A stretch of 64,000 nucleotides of DNA from JACDAN01 sp963834825 (GTDB lineage: Bacteria > Actinomycetota > Thermoleophilia > Gaiellales > Gaiellaceae): NCBI GenBank assembly GCA_963834825.1, contig CAWICZ010000014.1, positions 868,001 through 932,000 of the forward strand, read 5' to 3'. Below are positions 33,408-41,623 of the stretch, piece after piece (within the stretch, counting starts at the first letter, position 1; each line of letters starts with the position of its first letter). The translations under genes and the position numbers were made by a program. The notes below the pieces were generated by a model that was not told where the DNA came from, made no database searches, and saw nothing but the letters and a program-made list of their open reading frames with translations.

Positions 33408-34195
33408 GCGCGCTCGTCTCGCGCGTCGTCGTCGCCGCGCTGCTTCTCCCCCTGGTCCTCCTGGTCATCTGGGGCGGCGGATGGTGGCTCTTCGGCCTGG
33501 CAGCCGTGGCCGCGGCGCTCGCACTGCACGAGTTCTACGAGATGACCCGCTCGTTCCGACCCGTGGTGCTGGCCGGCTATGCAGGAACGCTCGCCGCGCT
33601 CCTCGGGGCGATGTGGGGGCTGGAGTGGGCGGTGGGGGGCTTCTTGGCCACCTTCGGGCTCGCGTTCCTCTTCAAGGGGCTGGCCGGATCGGCGCCGACG
33701 ACCGCCTCGATCGCCGCGACGGTGCTCGGCGGCGCGTGGATCGGGCTCGGCGTCGCCTTCTTGATCCTCATCCGCGAGATCCCCGAGCACGGCGTCCTGG
33801 CGTCGTTCACCGTCCTGCTCGCCGTCTTTGCCTCCGACACGGTCGCGTACTTCGCGGGCCGCTTCCTCGGGCGCCACAAGCTTGCGCCTCGCACCTCGCC
33901 GGGCAAGACGTGGGAAGGCCTGGCCGCGGGAACGATCGTCGCGATCCTCGTCCCGTTCTTCGCGCTCTACGAGCAGGGGTTTCTCGACGTGGTCGAGTCG
34001 CTCGTCCTCGGCGGCGCGATCGCGATCGCCGCGCCGATCGGCGACCTCTTCGAATCGGCGCTCAAGCGCGACGCGGGGGTCAAGGACGCCGGCCGGCTCT
34101 TGCTCGGCCACGGCGGCATGCTCGATCGCATCGATGCGCTGCTCTTCGCCGGCGTCGCCGCCTACTACGTGCTCCTCGCCTTCGGTGCGACCTAG
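33404..34195 (+). CDS. cdsA: Phosphatidate cytidylyltransferase
   Basis: 263 residues, about 7-8 membrane segments. CdsA makes CDP-diacylglycerol from phosphatidate and CTP. The C-terminal CDS signature is present: SPGKTWEGLAAG, then GDLFESALKRDAGVKDAG and LLLGHGGMLDRIDALL. ATG at 33404 overlaps the uppS stop. The pgsA-like gene at 52594 would use its product. Confidence 0.94.
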   Translation: MSALVSRVVVAALLLPLVLLVIWGGGWWLFGLAAVAAALALHEFYEMTRSFRPVVLAGYAGTLAALLGAMWGLEWAVGGFLATFGLAFLFKGLAGSAPTTASIAATVLGGAWIGLGVAFLILIREIPEHGVLASFTVLLAVFASDTVAYFAGRFLGRHKLAPRTSPGKTWEGLAAGTIVAILVPFFALYEQGFLDVVESLVLGGAIAIAAPIGDLFESALKRDAGVKDAGRLLLGHGGMLDRIDALLFAGVAAYYVLLAFGAT

Positions 34196-34204
34196 AACCG
34201 CACC

Positions 34205-34210
34205 TACAAT
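34205..34210 (+). promoter_or_regulatory. Probable internal -10 element before dxr
   Basis: TACAAT ends 6 bases before the dxr ATG, predicting a leaderless transcript that starts within the operon. Confidence 0.52.
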
Positions 34211-34216
34211 TCCTGG

Positions 34217-35278
34217 ATGAAGCGTGTCGCCGTCCTCGGGGCCACCGGCTCGATCGGCCGGCAGGCGCTCGAGGTCATCGACCGGCACCCGGAGCTCGAG
34301 CTCCATGCCGCGTCGTCGGGCTCGCAGCCGATCGACGGGCTGGCGCCGTTGACGCAGGTCGGGGGCGATCCGACCGAGCTCCTGGAGCGCGCCGCGCCGG
34401 ACGTCGTCCTCAACGCAATCGTCGGCTTCGCCGGCGTGACGGCGACCCTGTGGGCGCTCGAGCGCGGCGTCGACCTCGCCCTCGCGAACAAGGAGAGTCT
34501 CGTGGCGGCCGGCGACCTTGCGCTCGCGGCCCGGAAGCGGGGAGGAGGGCGCCTCCTGCCCGTCGACAGTGAGCACTCCGCGGTCTTCCAGTGCCTGGAG
34601 GGCCGGGATCCGGCGACGGTGCACTCCGTCGTCCTGACCGCCTCGGGCGGCCCGTTCCGCGGACGCAACCGCACCGAGCTCCAGGACGTAACACCTGACG
34701 ATGCGCTGGCGCACCCGACCTGGCGGATGGGGCCCAAGATCACGATCGACTCGGCCACGCTGGCCAACAAGGGCCTGGAAGTGATCGAGGCCCACTTCCT
34801 CTTCGGGCTGCCCTACGACCGCGTCGAGGTCGTGATCCAGCCGACGTCGGTCGTGCACTCACTCGTGCGCTTCCGGGACGGCGCGGCGCTCGCCCATCTC
34901 GGCTACCCGGACATGCGCGTGCCGATCTCGTACGCGCTGACGTATCCCGAGCGAGCGGCCACCGAGGTCGAGCCGCTCGACCTCTCCCGTGGCCTTACGC
35001 TCGAGTTCGAGCCCGTCGACTCCGAGGCCTTCCCACTGCTCGGGCTCGCGCGACGGGCTGGAGAGAACGGAGGCACGTACCCGTGCGTGTTCAACGCGGC
35101 CAACGAGATCGCCGTCGCCGCGTTCCTCGACGGCCGGCTGCCGTTCCTGGGCATCGCCGACCTCGTGGAGGAGACGCTCGACGCCGCCGACGGGGCCGCT
35201 GCCCGCGACCTGGACGGGCTGATCGCGGCAGATGAAGACGCGCGAAGACTTGCCGACCGGGGATTGGCAGTGGCGTGA
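34217..35278 (+). CDS. dxr: 1-Deoxy-D-xylulose 5-phosphate reductoisomerase (short form)
   Basis: 353 residues, shorter than the usual 380-400. Dxr makes MEP from DXP with NADPH, the committed step of non-mevalonate isoprenoid synthesis. Present: LGATGSIGRQALEVI (NADPH), ALANKESLVAAG, PVDSEHSAVFQ, LTASGGPFRG and the metal/substrate block GPKITIDSATLANKGLEVIE. About 35-40 residues are missing from the N-terminal nucleotide domain between HAASSGSQP and the DVVLNAIVG strand. All catalytic segments remain, so it should be active. The stop overlaps the rseP-like gene by 4 bases. Confidence 0.95.
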   Translation: MKRVAVLGATGSIGRQALEVIDRHPELELHAASSGSQPIDGLAPLTQVGGDPTELLERAAPDVVLNAIVGFAGVTATLWALERGVDLALANKESLVAAGDLALAARKRGGGRLLPVDSEHSAVFQCLEGRDPATVHSVVLTASGGPFRGRNRTELQDVTPDDALAHPTWRMGPKITIDSATLANKGLEVIEAHFLFGLPYDRVEVVIQPTSVVHSLVRFRDGAALAHLGYPDMRVPISYALTYPERAATEVEPLDLSRGLTLEFEPVDSEAFPLLGLARRAGENGGTYPCVFNAANEIAVAAFLDGRLPFLGIADLVEETLDAADGAAARDLDGLIAADEDARRLADRGLAVA

Positions 35279-36492
35279 ACTCCCTGATCGCGATCCTGGG
35301 TCTGGCGTTCCTCGTGCTCGTGCACGAGGCGGGGCACTTCTACACGGCCAGGGCGGTCGGGATGCGCCCGCGCAAGTTCTACATCGGTTTCCCGCCGGCG
35401 CTCGCCAAGGTCCGCCGAAAGGGCATCGAGTACGGGATCGGTGCGATCCCGCTCGGCGGCTACGTGAAGATCCCGGGGATGCATCGCCCGGCGCCGTCCG
35501 ACGTGGACGCGCACTTCGGCCGAGCGATCCAGGAAGCGCCTCAGCTCCACGGCCCCGCCGAACGACTGAAGCGGCTGTTCGCGGAGGCGGACTTCGACGG
35601 CGCCGCGGGCGCCCTGAAGGCGCTCGAGCGGACGATCGGAGAGCTGGACCTGTCGGACGCGGCGCGACGCAGCGCCGAGCGCGGGGTGACGGAGCTCTCT
35701 GACGGACTGGGGCGGGACGCGTACTGGCGCCAGCGAGCCTGGAAGAAGATCGCCGTGATCGGCGCCGGCCCCGGCACGAACCTCCTCTTCGCGATCCTCT
35801 GTTTCACGCTGCTGCTCGTCCTTGGGCCCGGTCGCGGTACGACGGCCGTCGCCGAGGTCGAGCCCGGGAGACCCGCGGCGCAGGCCGGACTACGTGCCGG
35901 CGACGAGGTCGTAGCCGTCAACGGCAAGCCGGTCGGCTACGTCGGGATGTTCGAGGAGATCAACGGCTCACAGGGCAGGCCTATCCGTTTGACGGTCGAG
36001 CGCGACGGCCGTCGCGTTCAGCTCGCGCCGGTTCGCCCGTTCCGAGACACCGACGACCGCTACCGGGTCGGGTTCCGGCCGGCCTTCGAGTCCGTGCCGC
36101 CCCATGTGGCTGTCTGGGAGTCGCTGCGGCTGACCGGGACGATCACGAAGGAGATCGGCTCCGTGCTCGGACGCCTGGTCCGAGGCTCGGGACGCGACGA
36201 GATCTCGAGCCCGATCGGGATCGTTCGCGGCTCCTCCACTGCGCTGGAGCGCGGCTTCGAAACGTTCTTCTGGGTTCTCGGCCTGATCAGCCTCTCGCTG
36301 GCACTCCTCAACCTGCTTCCGCTTCTGCCCCTGGACGGAGGGCATATCGCCTTCTCGATCATCGAGGGAATCCGCGGTCGGTCGGTGGGACGGGAGGTCT
36401 ACGAGCGCGTGTCGGTGGTCGGGATCGCGCTGGTGCTGACGCTCTTCTTCATCGGCCTCAGCAACGACATCGGCGGCCGGGCCGGGGGCTAA
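35275..36492 (+). CDS. rseP: RseP-type site-2 membrane protease with helical insertion
   Basis: 405 residues from GTG at 35275. The zinc motif LVLVHEAGHFYTARAVG is at about 14-30. A single PDZ domain (VAEVEPGRPAAQAGLRAGDE) lies mid-protein, and the second metal site LLPLLPLDGGHIAFSIIEG is at about 345-363. Between the first membrane unit (GGYVKIPGM) and VIGAGPGTNLLF lies an insertion of roughly 70 helical residues (from about 72 to 145) not present in E. coli RseP. The family cleaves anti-sigma factors or signal-peptide remnants in the membrane; the target here is unknown. Confidence 0.92.
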   Translation: MNSLIAILGLAFLVLVHEAGHFYTARAVGMRPRKFYIGFPPALAKVRRKGIEYGIGAIPLGGYVKIPGMHRPAPSDVDAHFGRAIQEAPQLHGPAERLKRLFAEADFDGAAGALKALERTIGELDLSDAARRSAERGVTELSDGLGRDAYWRQRAWKKIAVIGAGPGTNLLFAILCFTLLLVLGPGRGTTAVAEVEPGRPAAQAGLRAGDEVVAVNGKPVGYVGMFEEINGSQGRPIRLTVERDGRRVQLAPVRPFRDTDDRYRVGFRPAFESVPPHVAVWESLRLTGTITKEIGSVLGRLVRGSGRDEISSPIGIVRGSSTALERGFETFFWVLGLISLSLALLNLLPLLPLDGGHIAFSIIEGIRGRSVGREVYERVSVVGIALVLTLFFIGLSNDIGGRAGG

Positions 36493-36532
36493 CAGCCCGT
36501 TCTAGGCTTACTCTCTACGGGAACAACCGACT

Positions 36533-37288
36533 GTGGCGTCTCTGGAGCACACCGGCAGGGCGGTCAGCCCTGAGCTCGTACTCGTCGATCCGGACCTCGC
36601 GGCGAGGGCGCGCGCCGCGCTGCCCGACCATCCGTGGCCGGCCCCGGTTCCAATCGAGCCCAGCCCGCCGCCTCAACCACGCAGCCGAGCGCCATTCGGC
36701 GCCGGGTTCTGGCTCACCGGCCTTGCCCTCGTGCTGGTGGTCGGCGGGCTGACCCTGATCTCCACCAACGACCGGCCGACGTTCGCGGCCGGGGTCGGAA
36801 CCGACGAGGGCAGGGCTCCTGCCGGCAACACGACGGCGACGATCGAGGCGGAGCGATCCGCCCCGACCCCGACCCGGCCCGCCCCGACCCGGCCCGCGCC
36901 GACCCCGACCCGGCCCGCACCGACCCAGCCCGCCCGGACGCGGGGCCGGCCCACCCCGGCGCTCGCCCCCTCGCGAACGAAGACGAATACGAGCACGACG
37001 CGCCGGGCGGCGCCGACGCCCCGCCCGCGGCGCCAGGGATTCAGACCGGCGCGGATCTTTTCCTGGCCGCCGCGCGCGGGCGCTGCTTACTACCAAGTCG
37101 TCTTCCTCCGCAACAGCAAGCCCTTCTATCGGACGCGGACAACCGCCGCACGGCTCCAGCTCCCACAGGGGGTTCGATTCAGCGCGGGCATCTACCGTTG
37201 GACGGTGAGGCCCGCGGTCGCATCCGATCTCGGCGTCCAGCTCGCGCTCCCGATTGTCGACTCCACCTTCCAGGTCAACGGCGACTAA
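36533..37288 (+). CDS. Single-span membrane protein with Pro/Thr-rich repeats
   Basis: 251 residues from GTG at 36533. There is a cytoplasmic N-terminus of about 60 residues and one membrane helix near 60-80 (GFWLTGLALVLVVGGLTL). A Pro/Thr/Ala/Arg repeat stretch follows (about 108-165, units like PTPTRPAPTRPAP). The exported-side globular end (FSWPPRAGAAYYQVVFLRNS) looks like a small fibronectin-type beta domain. The repeats would span the cell wall. No named family is recognised. It lies between rseP and ispG and may be expressed with them. Confidence 0.72.
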   Translation: MASLEHTGRAVSPELVLVDPDLAARARAALPDHPWPAPVPIEPSPPPQPRSRAPFGAGFWLTGLALVLVVGGLTLISTNDRPTFAAGVGTDEGRAPAGNTTATIEAERSAPTPTRPAPTRPAPTPTRPAPTQPARTRGRPTPALAPSRTKTNTSTTRRAAPTPRPRRQGFRPARIFSWPPRAGAAYYQVVFLRNSKPFYRTRTTAARLQLPQGVRFSAGIYRWTVRPAVASDLGVQLALPIVDSTFQVNGD

Positions 37289-37291
37289 CCT
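37286..37291 (+). promoter_or_regulatory. Probable -10 element of ispG
   Basis: TAACCT, overlapping the end of the upstream gene, ends 6 bases before GTG at 37298. The spacing predicts a leaderless ispG transcript. Confidence 0.45.
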
Positions 37292-37297
37292 GGGGGC

Positions 37298-38431
37298 GTG
37301 GCGAGTGAACGCAGCGTCAGGGTAGGCAACGTCCAGATCGGCGGCGGGGCGCCGGTCGTGGTGCAGTCGATGACCCTGACGCCCACGCGGGATGTCCAGG
37401 CGACGACGGCCCAGATCGCCGCGCTTGCCTCTGCCGGCTGCGAGGTCGTCCGCTGCGCGGTGCCGAAGATCGAGGACGCCGAGGCGCTGAAGACGATCGT
37501 CCGGCTCTCGCCTCTGCCGGTGATCGCGGACATCCACTTCAACGCCAGTCTCGCGCTGCGCGCGATCGACGCCGGCGTGCAGGCCGTCCGGATCAACCCG
37601 GGCAACATCGGCGGCCCGGAGAAGGTCACGCAGGTTGTGCAGGCGGCAAAGCGCGCGGGGATCCCGATGCGGATCGGCGCCAACTCCGGATCGTTGCCCA
37701 AGCACCTGCTCACGCTGGCGCAACACGACCAGGCCGAGGCGCTCGTCGCCGCTGCCCTGGAGGAGGTGGAGCTGCTCGAGCGCCTCGACTATCGCGATTT
37801 CAAGATCTCGGTCAAGGCAACCCACGTCCCGACGATGATCCGGGCGTACCGAATGCTCGCGGCGAAGGTGCCGTACCCGCTGCATCTCGGCGTCACCGAG
37901 GCGGGCACACCGTTCACGGGCTCGATCAAGAGCGCCGTCGGCATCGGCTCGCTGCTCGCCGACGGCATCGGCGACACGATCCGGGTGTCGCTGACGGCCG
38001 ATCCGGTGAAAGAGATCGAGACGGCCTGGGAGATCCTGAAGGCGCTCGGGCTTCGCGAGCGGGGCCCTGTGATGATCGCCTGTCCTTCCTGTGGGCGCGA
38101 CAACGTCGGAGTCGAGAACCTCGCCGTCGTCGTCGAGGAGCGACTGCGGGTCTACTCGCAGCCCTTCGAGGTCGCCGTGATGGGTTGCGCGGTCAACGGG
38201 CCCGGTGAGGCGGGCGATGCGGACTTCGGGATCGCGGGCGGCCGCGACGTGGGGTTCATCTACGCGCACGGGCGGGTGCTGAAAAAGGTCTCCTCGGACA
38301 TCCTGATCGACGAGCTCTTCTACGAGATCGACCGGTGGATCGCCGAAGGGATGGTGCGGCCGAAGCGCCTGAAGATGGCGAAGCCGGCCGCGCTGGCGAT
38401 GGCCGAAGCGTCCCTCGTTCCGCTCGACTAG
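37298..38431 (+). CDS. ispG: (E)-4-Hydroxy-3-methylbut-2-enyl-diphosphate synthase
   Basis: 377 residues from GTG at 37298. IspG reduces MEcPP to HMBPP, the penultimate MEP-pathway step, with a [4Fe-4S] cluster. The TIM-barrel part shows VVQSMTLTPTRDVQATTAQI and VRINPGNIGG. The cluster ligands are in CPSCGRDN and the Cys of MGCAVNGPGEAGDADFGIAG. It shares a region with dxr and uppS, so three isoprenoid steps sit within 6 kb. Confidence 0.96.
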   Translation: MASERSVRVGNVQIGGGAPVVVQSMTLTPTRDVQATTAQIAALASAGCEVVRCAVPKIEDAEALKTIVRLSPLPVIADIHFNASLALRAIDAGVQAVRINPGNIGGPEKVTQVVQAAKRAGIPMRIGANSGSLPKHLLTLAQHDQAEALVAAALEEVELLERLDYRDFKISVKATHVPTMIRAYRMLAAKVPYPLHLGVTEAGTPFTGSIKSAVGIGSLLADGIGDTIRVSLTADPVKEIETAWEILKALGLRERGPVMIACPSCGRDNVGVENLAVVVEERLRVYSQPFEVAVMGCAVNGPGEAGDADFGIAGGRDVGFIYAHGRVLKKVSSDILIDELFYEIDRWIAEGMVRPKRLKMAKPAALAMAEASLVPLD

Positions 38432-38435
38432 GCGC

Positions 38436-40097
38436 GTGATCGCGCGCGCTTCACAGCTCCACCTGCCCACCCTGCGCGAGGATCCCGCAGAGGCCGAGGC
38501 GGTGAACCACAAGCTCCTCCTCCGCGGCGGGTTCGTGCGGCAGCTGAGCGGGGGTGTCTGGACCTTCCTGCCGCTCGGCTGGCGCGTGCATCAGAAGATC
38601 GTCCAGATCATCCGGGAGGAAATGAACGCGATCGGCTCGCAGGAGATGTCAGGTCCCGTCCTGACGCCGGCCGAGCTGTGGATCAAGAGCGGGCGCTACG
38701 AGATTCCCGAGGTGTTCAAGCTCAAAGACCGGACGGGCCGACCCTTCGTTCTCCCGCTCAGCCACGAGGAGACGTTCGCGCACCACGCCCTCGAGCTTCA
38801 GTCGTATCGCCAGCTCCCGCAGCTCTGGTACCACTTCCAGACGAAGGACCGGGACGAGCCGCGCCCGCGCGGCGGCCTGATCCGAATGCGCGAGTTCGTG
38901 ATGAAGGACTCGTACAGCTTCGACCGGGACGAGGCCGGACTGGACGAGAGCTTCGAGAAGAACCGCGGCGCCTATCACCGGATCTTCGACCGCTGCGGGC
39001 TCGAGGTGCATGCCGTGCAGGCCGAGTCCGGGATGATGGGCGGCAGCGAGAGCGTGGACTTCCTCGCTCCGGCGGGCTCCGGCCAGAACACGCTCGTCCG
39101 CTGCGAGCGCGGCGACTACGCGGCGGACATCGACATCGCCCGCGCCGTCCCGCGCGCGCCCGACTTCCCGGAAGCCCTCGGCGCGCCTGAGGAGATCGAC
39201 ACGCCGGGCATCACGACGATCGAGGGCCTCGCGGAGCGGCTCGGCATCGACGCAGCCGCGACATCGAAGGCCATGCCCGTCGTGAAGGCGGACGGGACCC
39301 TGGTGCTCGCGCTGATTCGCGGCGACGACCGGCTCAGCGAGCCGAAGCTGCTGACCGTGTTCTCGAGCGACTACCGCCCGGCCGAGGAAGACGAGATCCG
39401 CCAGGCGTTCGGTGCCGGCGGCGGATCGCTGGGCCCCGTGGGGGTCGACGTCGAGGTGATTGCCGACGAGGCGCTTCGCGAGGGCCAGTTCGTGGCCGGC
39501 GCGAACACCGACGGCAAGCACCTCCGCGGCGTCGAGGCCGGACGTGACTACCGGCCGCGCTTCGCGGACATCCGCGAGCCGAAGGAGGGCGATGCGTGCC
39601 CTGTCTGCGGCGGTCGGCTGATGTTCACGCCGGCGATCGAAGTCGGCCACATCTTCAAGCTCGGAACGTTCTACTCCGAGCCCTTCGGCGCGATGTACCT
39701 CGACGAATCAGGGCAGGAGCGCCCGATCGTCATGGGCAGCTACGGGATCGGGCCGGCCCGGATCATGTCCTCGGCGGTCGAGCAGCACTACGACGACCGT
39801 GGCATCGCCTGGCCGCGGAGCATCGCGCCGTACGACGCACACGTGGTCGTGCTTGCGAGCCTCGAGGAGCAGGGAGACGAGATCGCGACCGCGCTCGCAG
39901 GCGCAGGCATGGACGTCCTCCTGGACGACCGGGATCAGCGGCCGGGAGAGAAGTTCGCCGACGCTGATCTGATCGGCTGTCCGCTCCGGATCACGGTCGG
40001 CAAGAAGACGCTCGAGGACGGTGCCGTCGACGTCCGCGACCGTGTGAACGGAGACGAACGCCGCGTTGCCGCCGCAGAAATCGCACAGATCAGGTAG
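38436..40097 (+). CDS. proS: Prolyl-tRNA synthetase (bacterial type)
   Basis: 553 residues from GTG at 38436, 4 bases after ispG. Class II motifs: LGWRVHQKIVQIIREEMNAI with GSQEMSGPVLTP (motif 1 area), FQTKDRDEPRPRGGLIRMRE (motif 2), and GSYGIGPARIMSSAVEQ (motif 3). The bacterial insertion (editing) domain lies between about residues 235 and 380. A C-terminal anticodon-binding domain follows. It charges tRNA-Pro; a tRNA-Pro gene lies 3 kb downstream. Confidence 0.96.
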   Translation: MIARASQLHLPTLREDPAEAEAVNHKLLLRGGFVRQLSGGVWTFLPLGWRVHQKIVQIIREEMNAIGSQEMSGPVLTPAELWIKSGRYEIPEVFKLKDRTGRPFVLPLSHEETFAHHALELQSYRQLPQLWYHFQTKDRDEPRPRGGLIRMREFVMKDSYSFDRDEAGLDESFEKNRGAYHRIFDRCGLEVHAVQAESGMMGGSESVDFLAPAGSGQNTLVRCERGDYAADIDIARAVPRAPDFPEALGAPEEIDTPGITTIEGLAERLGIDAAATSKAMPVVKADGTLVLALIRGDDRLSEPKLLTVFSSDYRPAEEDEIRQAFGAGGGSLGPVGVDVEVIADEALREGQFVAGANTDGKHLRGVEAGRDYRPRFADIREPKEGDACPVCGGRLMFTPAIEVGHIFKLGTFYSEPFGAMYLDESGQERPIVMGSYGIGPARIMSSAVEQHYDDRGIAWPRSIAPYDAHVVVLASLEEQGDEIATALAGAGMDVLLDDRDQRPGEKFADADLIGCPLRITVGKKTLEDGAVDVRDRVNGDERRVAAAEIAQIR

Positions 40098-40107
40098 GAA
40101 TGAGGTC

Positions 40108-40407
40108 GTGCCTCGCCGCCGTCGGTTCAGCACGGATGCCTTCGGGCCCACGCTGGAGCGTTTGATGCAGGAGTCGGGCGTGACGTATCGGGCTCTCGCC
40201 GAGCAGACGAAGCTCTCCGCCGGCTACCTCAACCACCTCGTCCACGGGAATCGACCCGTCCCCTCGGACGAAATCGTCCGGCGCCTGGCGAAGGCGCTCA
40301 AGGTCGAGCCCGAGCACTTTCGCGAGTATCGCCTGCGGCTGATCACGAAGAAGCTCGAGGAGATGCCGGAGCTGATCGACCGGCTCTACCGGCGCCTCGA
40401 GCGCTGA
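40108..40407 (+). CDS. XRE-type helix-turn-helix regulator
   Basis: 99 residues from GTG at 40108, a few bases after proS. The HTH_3 domain occupies about residues 10-70: MQESGVTYRALAEQTKLSAG, YLNHLVHGNRPVP, EIVRRLAKALKVEPEHF. The C-terminal 30 residues are helical and basic (RLRLITKKLEEMPELIDRLY). Target unknown. It may be transcribed with proS. Confidence 0.83.
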   Translation: MPRRRRFSTDAFGPTLERLMQESGVTYRALAEQTKLSAGYLNHLVHGNRPVPSDEIVRRLAKALKVEPEHFREYRLRLITKKLEEMPELIDRLYRRLER

Positions 40408-40455
40408 TCGCGCCGCGCCCGCGCCGACACGGCCAACATTTGGCATATCCAGGGG

Positions 40456-40544
40456 TTTTCCACAGGGGTGTGGATATCGTCGGAGTGGACAACGCGGCTG
40501 CCAGGGCCGTCTCTCCCGAGCGCGCTTCAGAGGGCTGTGGACAA
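40456..40544. other. Cluster of near-consensus DnaA boxes
   Basis: In the 163-base gap between the XRE gene and a convergent gene there are TTTTCCACA (40456-40464), TGTGGATAT (40469-40477) and TGTGGACAA (40536-40544), each 8 of 9 to TTATCCACA or its complement, plus a weaker AGTGGACAA. No dnaA, dnaN or AT-rich unwinding region is nearby, so this is not an obvious origin; a DnaA-titrating site is possible. Confidence 0.4.
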
Positions 40545-40570
40545 CAGGATGGCGGCTCGGAAACTCGTTT

Positions 40571-41560
40571 TCAGCGCTTGGATGAGCCCGCCGCGACAAG
40601 TGCGTGCCCGAGCGGAGTGCGCGCATAGATCACCTCACGGCCGACGCGCGAGCGCGTGATCAACCCACTTTCGCGGAGGATTCCGAGGTGGTCGCTGATG
40701 TTCCCCGGCGAGCGGCCCAGGCGACGCGCGAGAGCCGTGGTGCTCGAAGGCTCCGCGAGCTGGCGCAGGATCGAGCCGCGCGTCGCGCCGATCAGGCGGT
40801 CGGTCGCGCCGGCGTCGTGCTCGGGCACTTCGCCCCAGAGGAGCGCGGCGCCGCGGGCCGGGTAGATCAGTGTCGGCGGCGACGGCGGGTCGACTCTCGT
40901 CGCCACCTGCGGCCAGAGAAACGCGGACGGGCAGAAGACCATTCCGGCACCGTCGAGAGAGACGACGGCGTGCGTCCGCTGCTCGATTCGGAGTCGCCGG
41001 CCGTGGAGGGCCACCCTCGGCGCAAGGTCGTCGAAGAGCCGCGTGAGCCCGCCTTCGGCGAGGCGGCGGGCGCGGTAGGCGACGTCGCGCTCGAGCAGTT
41101 CGCGCAGAGGCTGCCAGGAGGGCTCGACGAGTCTCTTCCAGACGAGCTCGAGCAGATCGGCGACGACTGCCGCGGCGTCGGGCCGTCTCAGCGTTCGCCT
41201 GACGCCGGGGTCAACGGCGCGGTCGAGCAGCGAGCGCTCGATCTCACGCCTGGCCCGAGCCTTCGACGTCGCGCGGATCTGCTCGAGCTCTTCGTCCGGA
41301 CCGGCGAGCGGCGAGTCGGGCGGCGGCGTCAGGAAGTCCGGCGTGTAGCCGTGCTGAGGGAGCAGCGCGAGCAGCGGCGAGAGGTCGTGCTCGCCGGCGA
41401 GCTCGCTGATCGCGGGGCCCTGCGACCTCAACCATGCGAGGCGATGGGCGTAGGAGGCCGGGCGTGCCAGGCCTCGTGCCGCCAGCGTCGCCTCGCCGAC
41501 CGGCGAGATCGCGAACCGGCAGTTGAGGAGATCGTCGGCGGTGAACACGAACGTGACCAC
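40571..41560 (-). CDS. ArsR-like winged-helix regulator (DUF5937 type)
   Basis: 329 residues from GTG at 41560. The N-terminal two-thirds (VTFVFTADDLLNCRFAISPV onwards) match the DUF5937-type sensor part seen in actinobacterial regulators. The C-terminal 80 residues are an ArsR-type winged helix (RGSILRQLAEPSSTTALARR, LGRSPGNISDHLGILRESGL). Ligand and targets are unknown. The interleaved inverted repeats around its start (41543-41574) could be its own operator. It is divergent from the metallophosphoesterase gene. Confidence 0.82.
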   Translation of the reverse strand: MVTFVFTADDLLNCRFAISPVGEATLAARGLARPASYAHRLAWLRSQGPAISELAGEHDLSPLLALLPQHGYTPDFLTPPPDSPLAGPDEELEQIRATSKARARREIERSLLDRAVDPGVRRTLRRPDAAAVVADLLELVWKRLVEPSWQPLRELLERDVAYRARRLAEGGLTRLFDDLAPRVALHGRRLRIEQRTHAVVSLDGAGMVFCPSAFLWPQVATRVDPPSPPTLIYPARGAALLWGEVPEHDAGATDRLIGATRGSILRQLAEPSSTTALARRLGRSPGNISDHLGILRESGLITRSRVGREVIYARTPLGHALVAAGSSKR

Positions 41561-41623
41561 AGAGTGTTCGTTCCATGACGAATCTCTCGCCAAACTCGGG
41601 CGCGCGGCGCCACCCTTCGCTCG

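Noticed and set aside
36841..36960. Tandem CCCGACCCGGCC-like units as a CRISPR array
   Set aside because: The units are in frame within a protein-coding Pro/Thr repeat, have no unique spacers and no cas genes are nearby.
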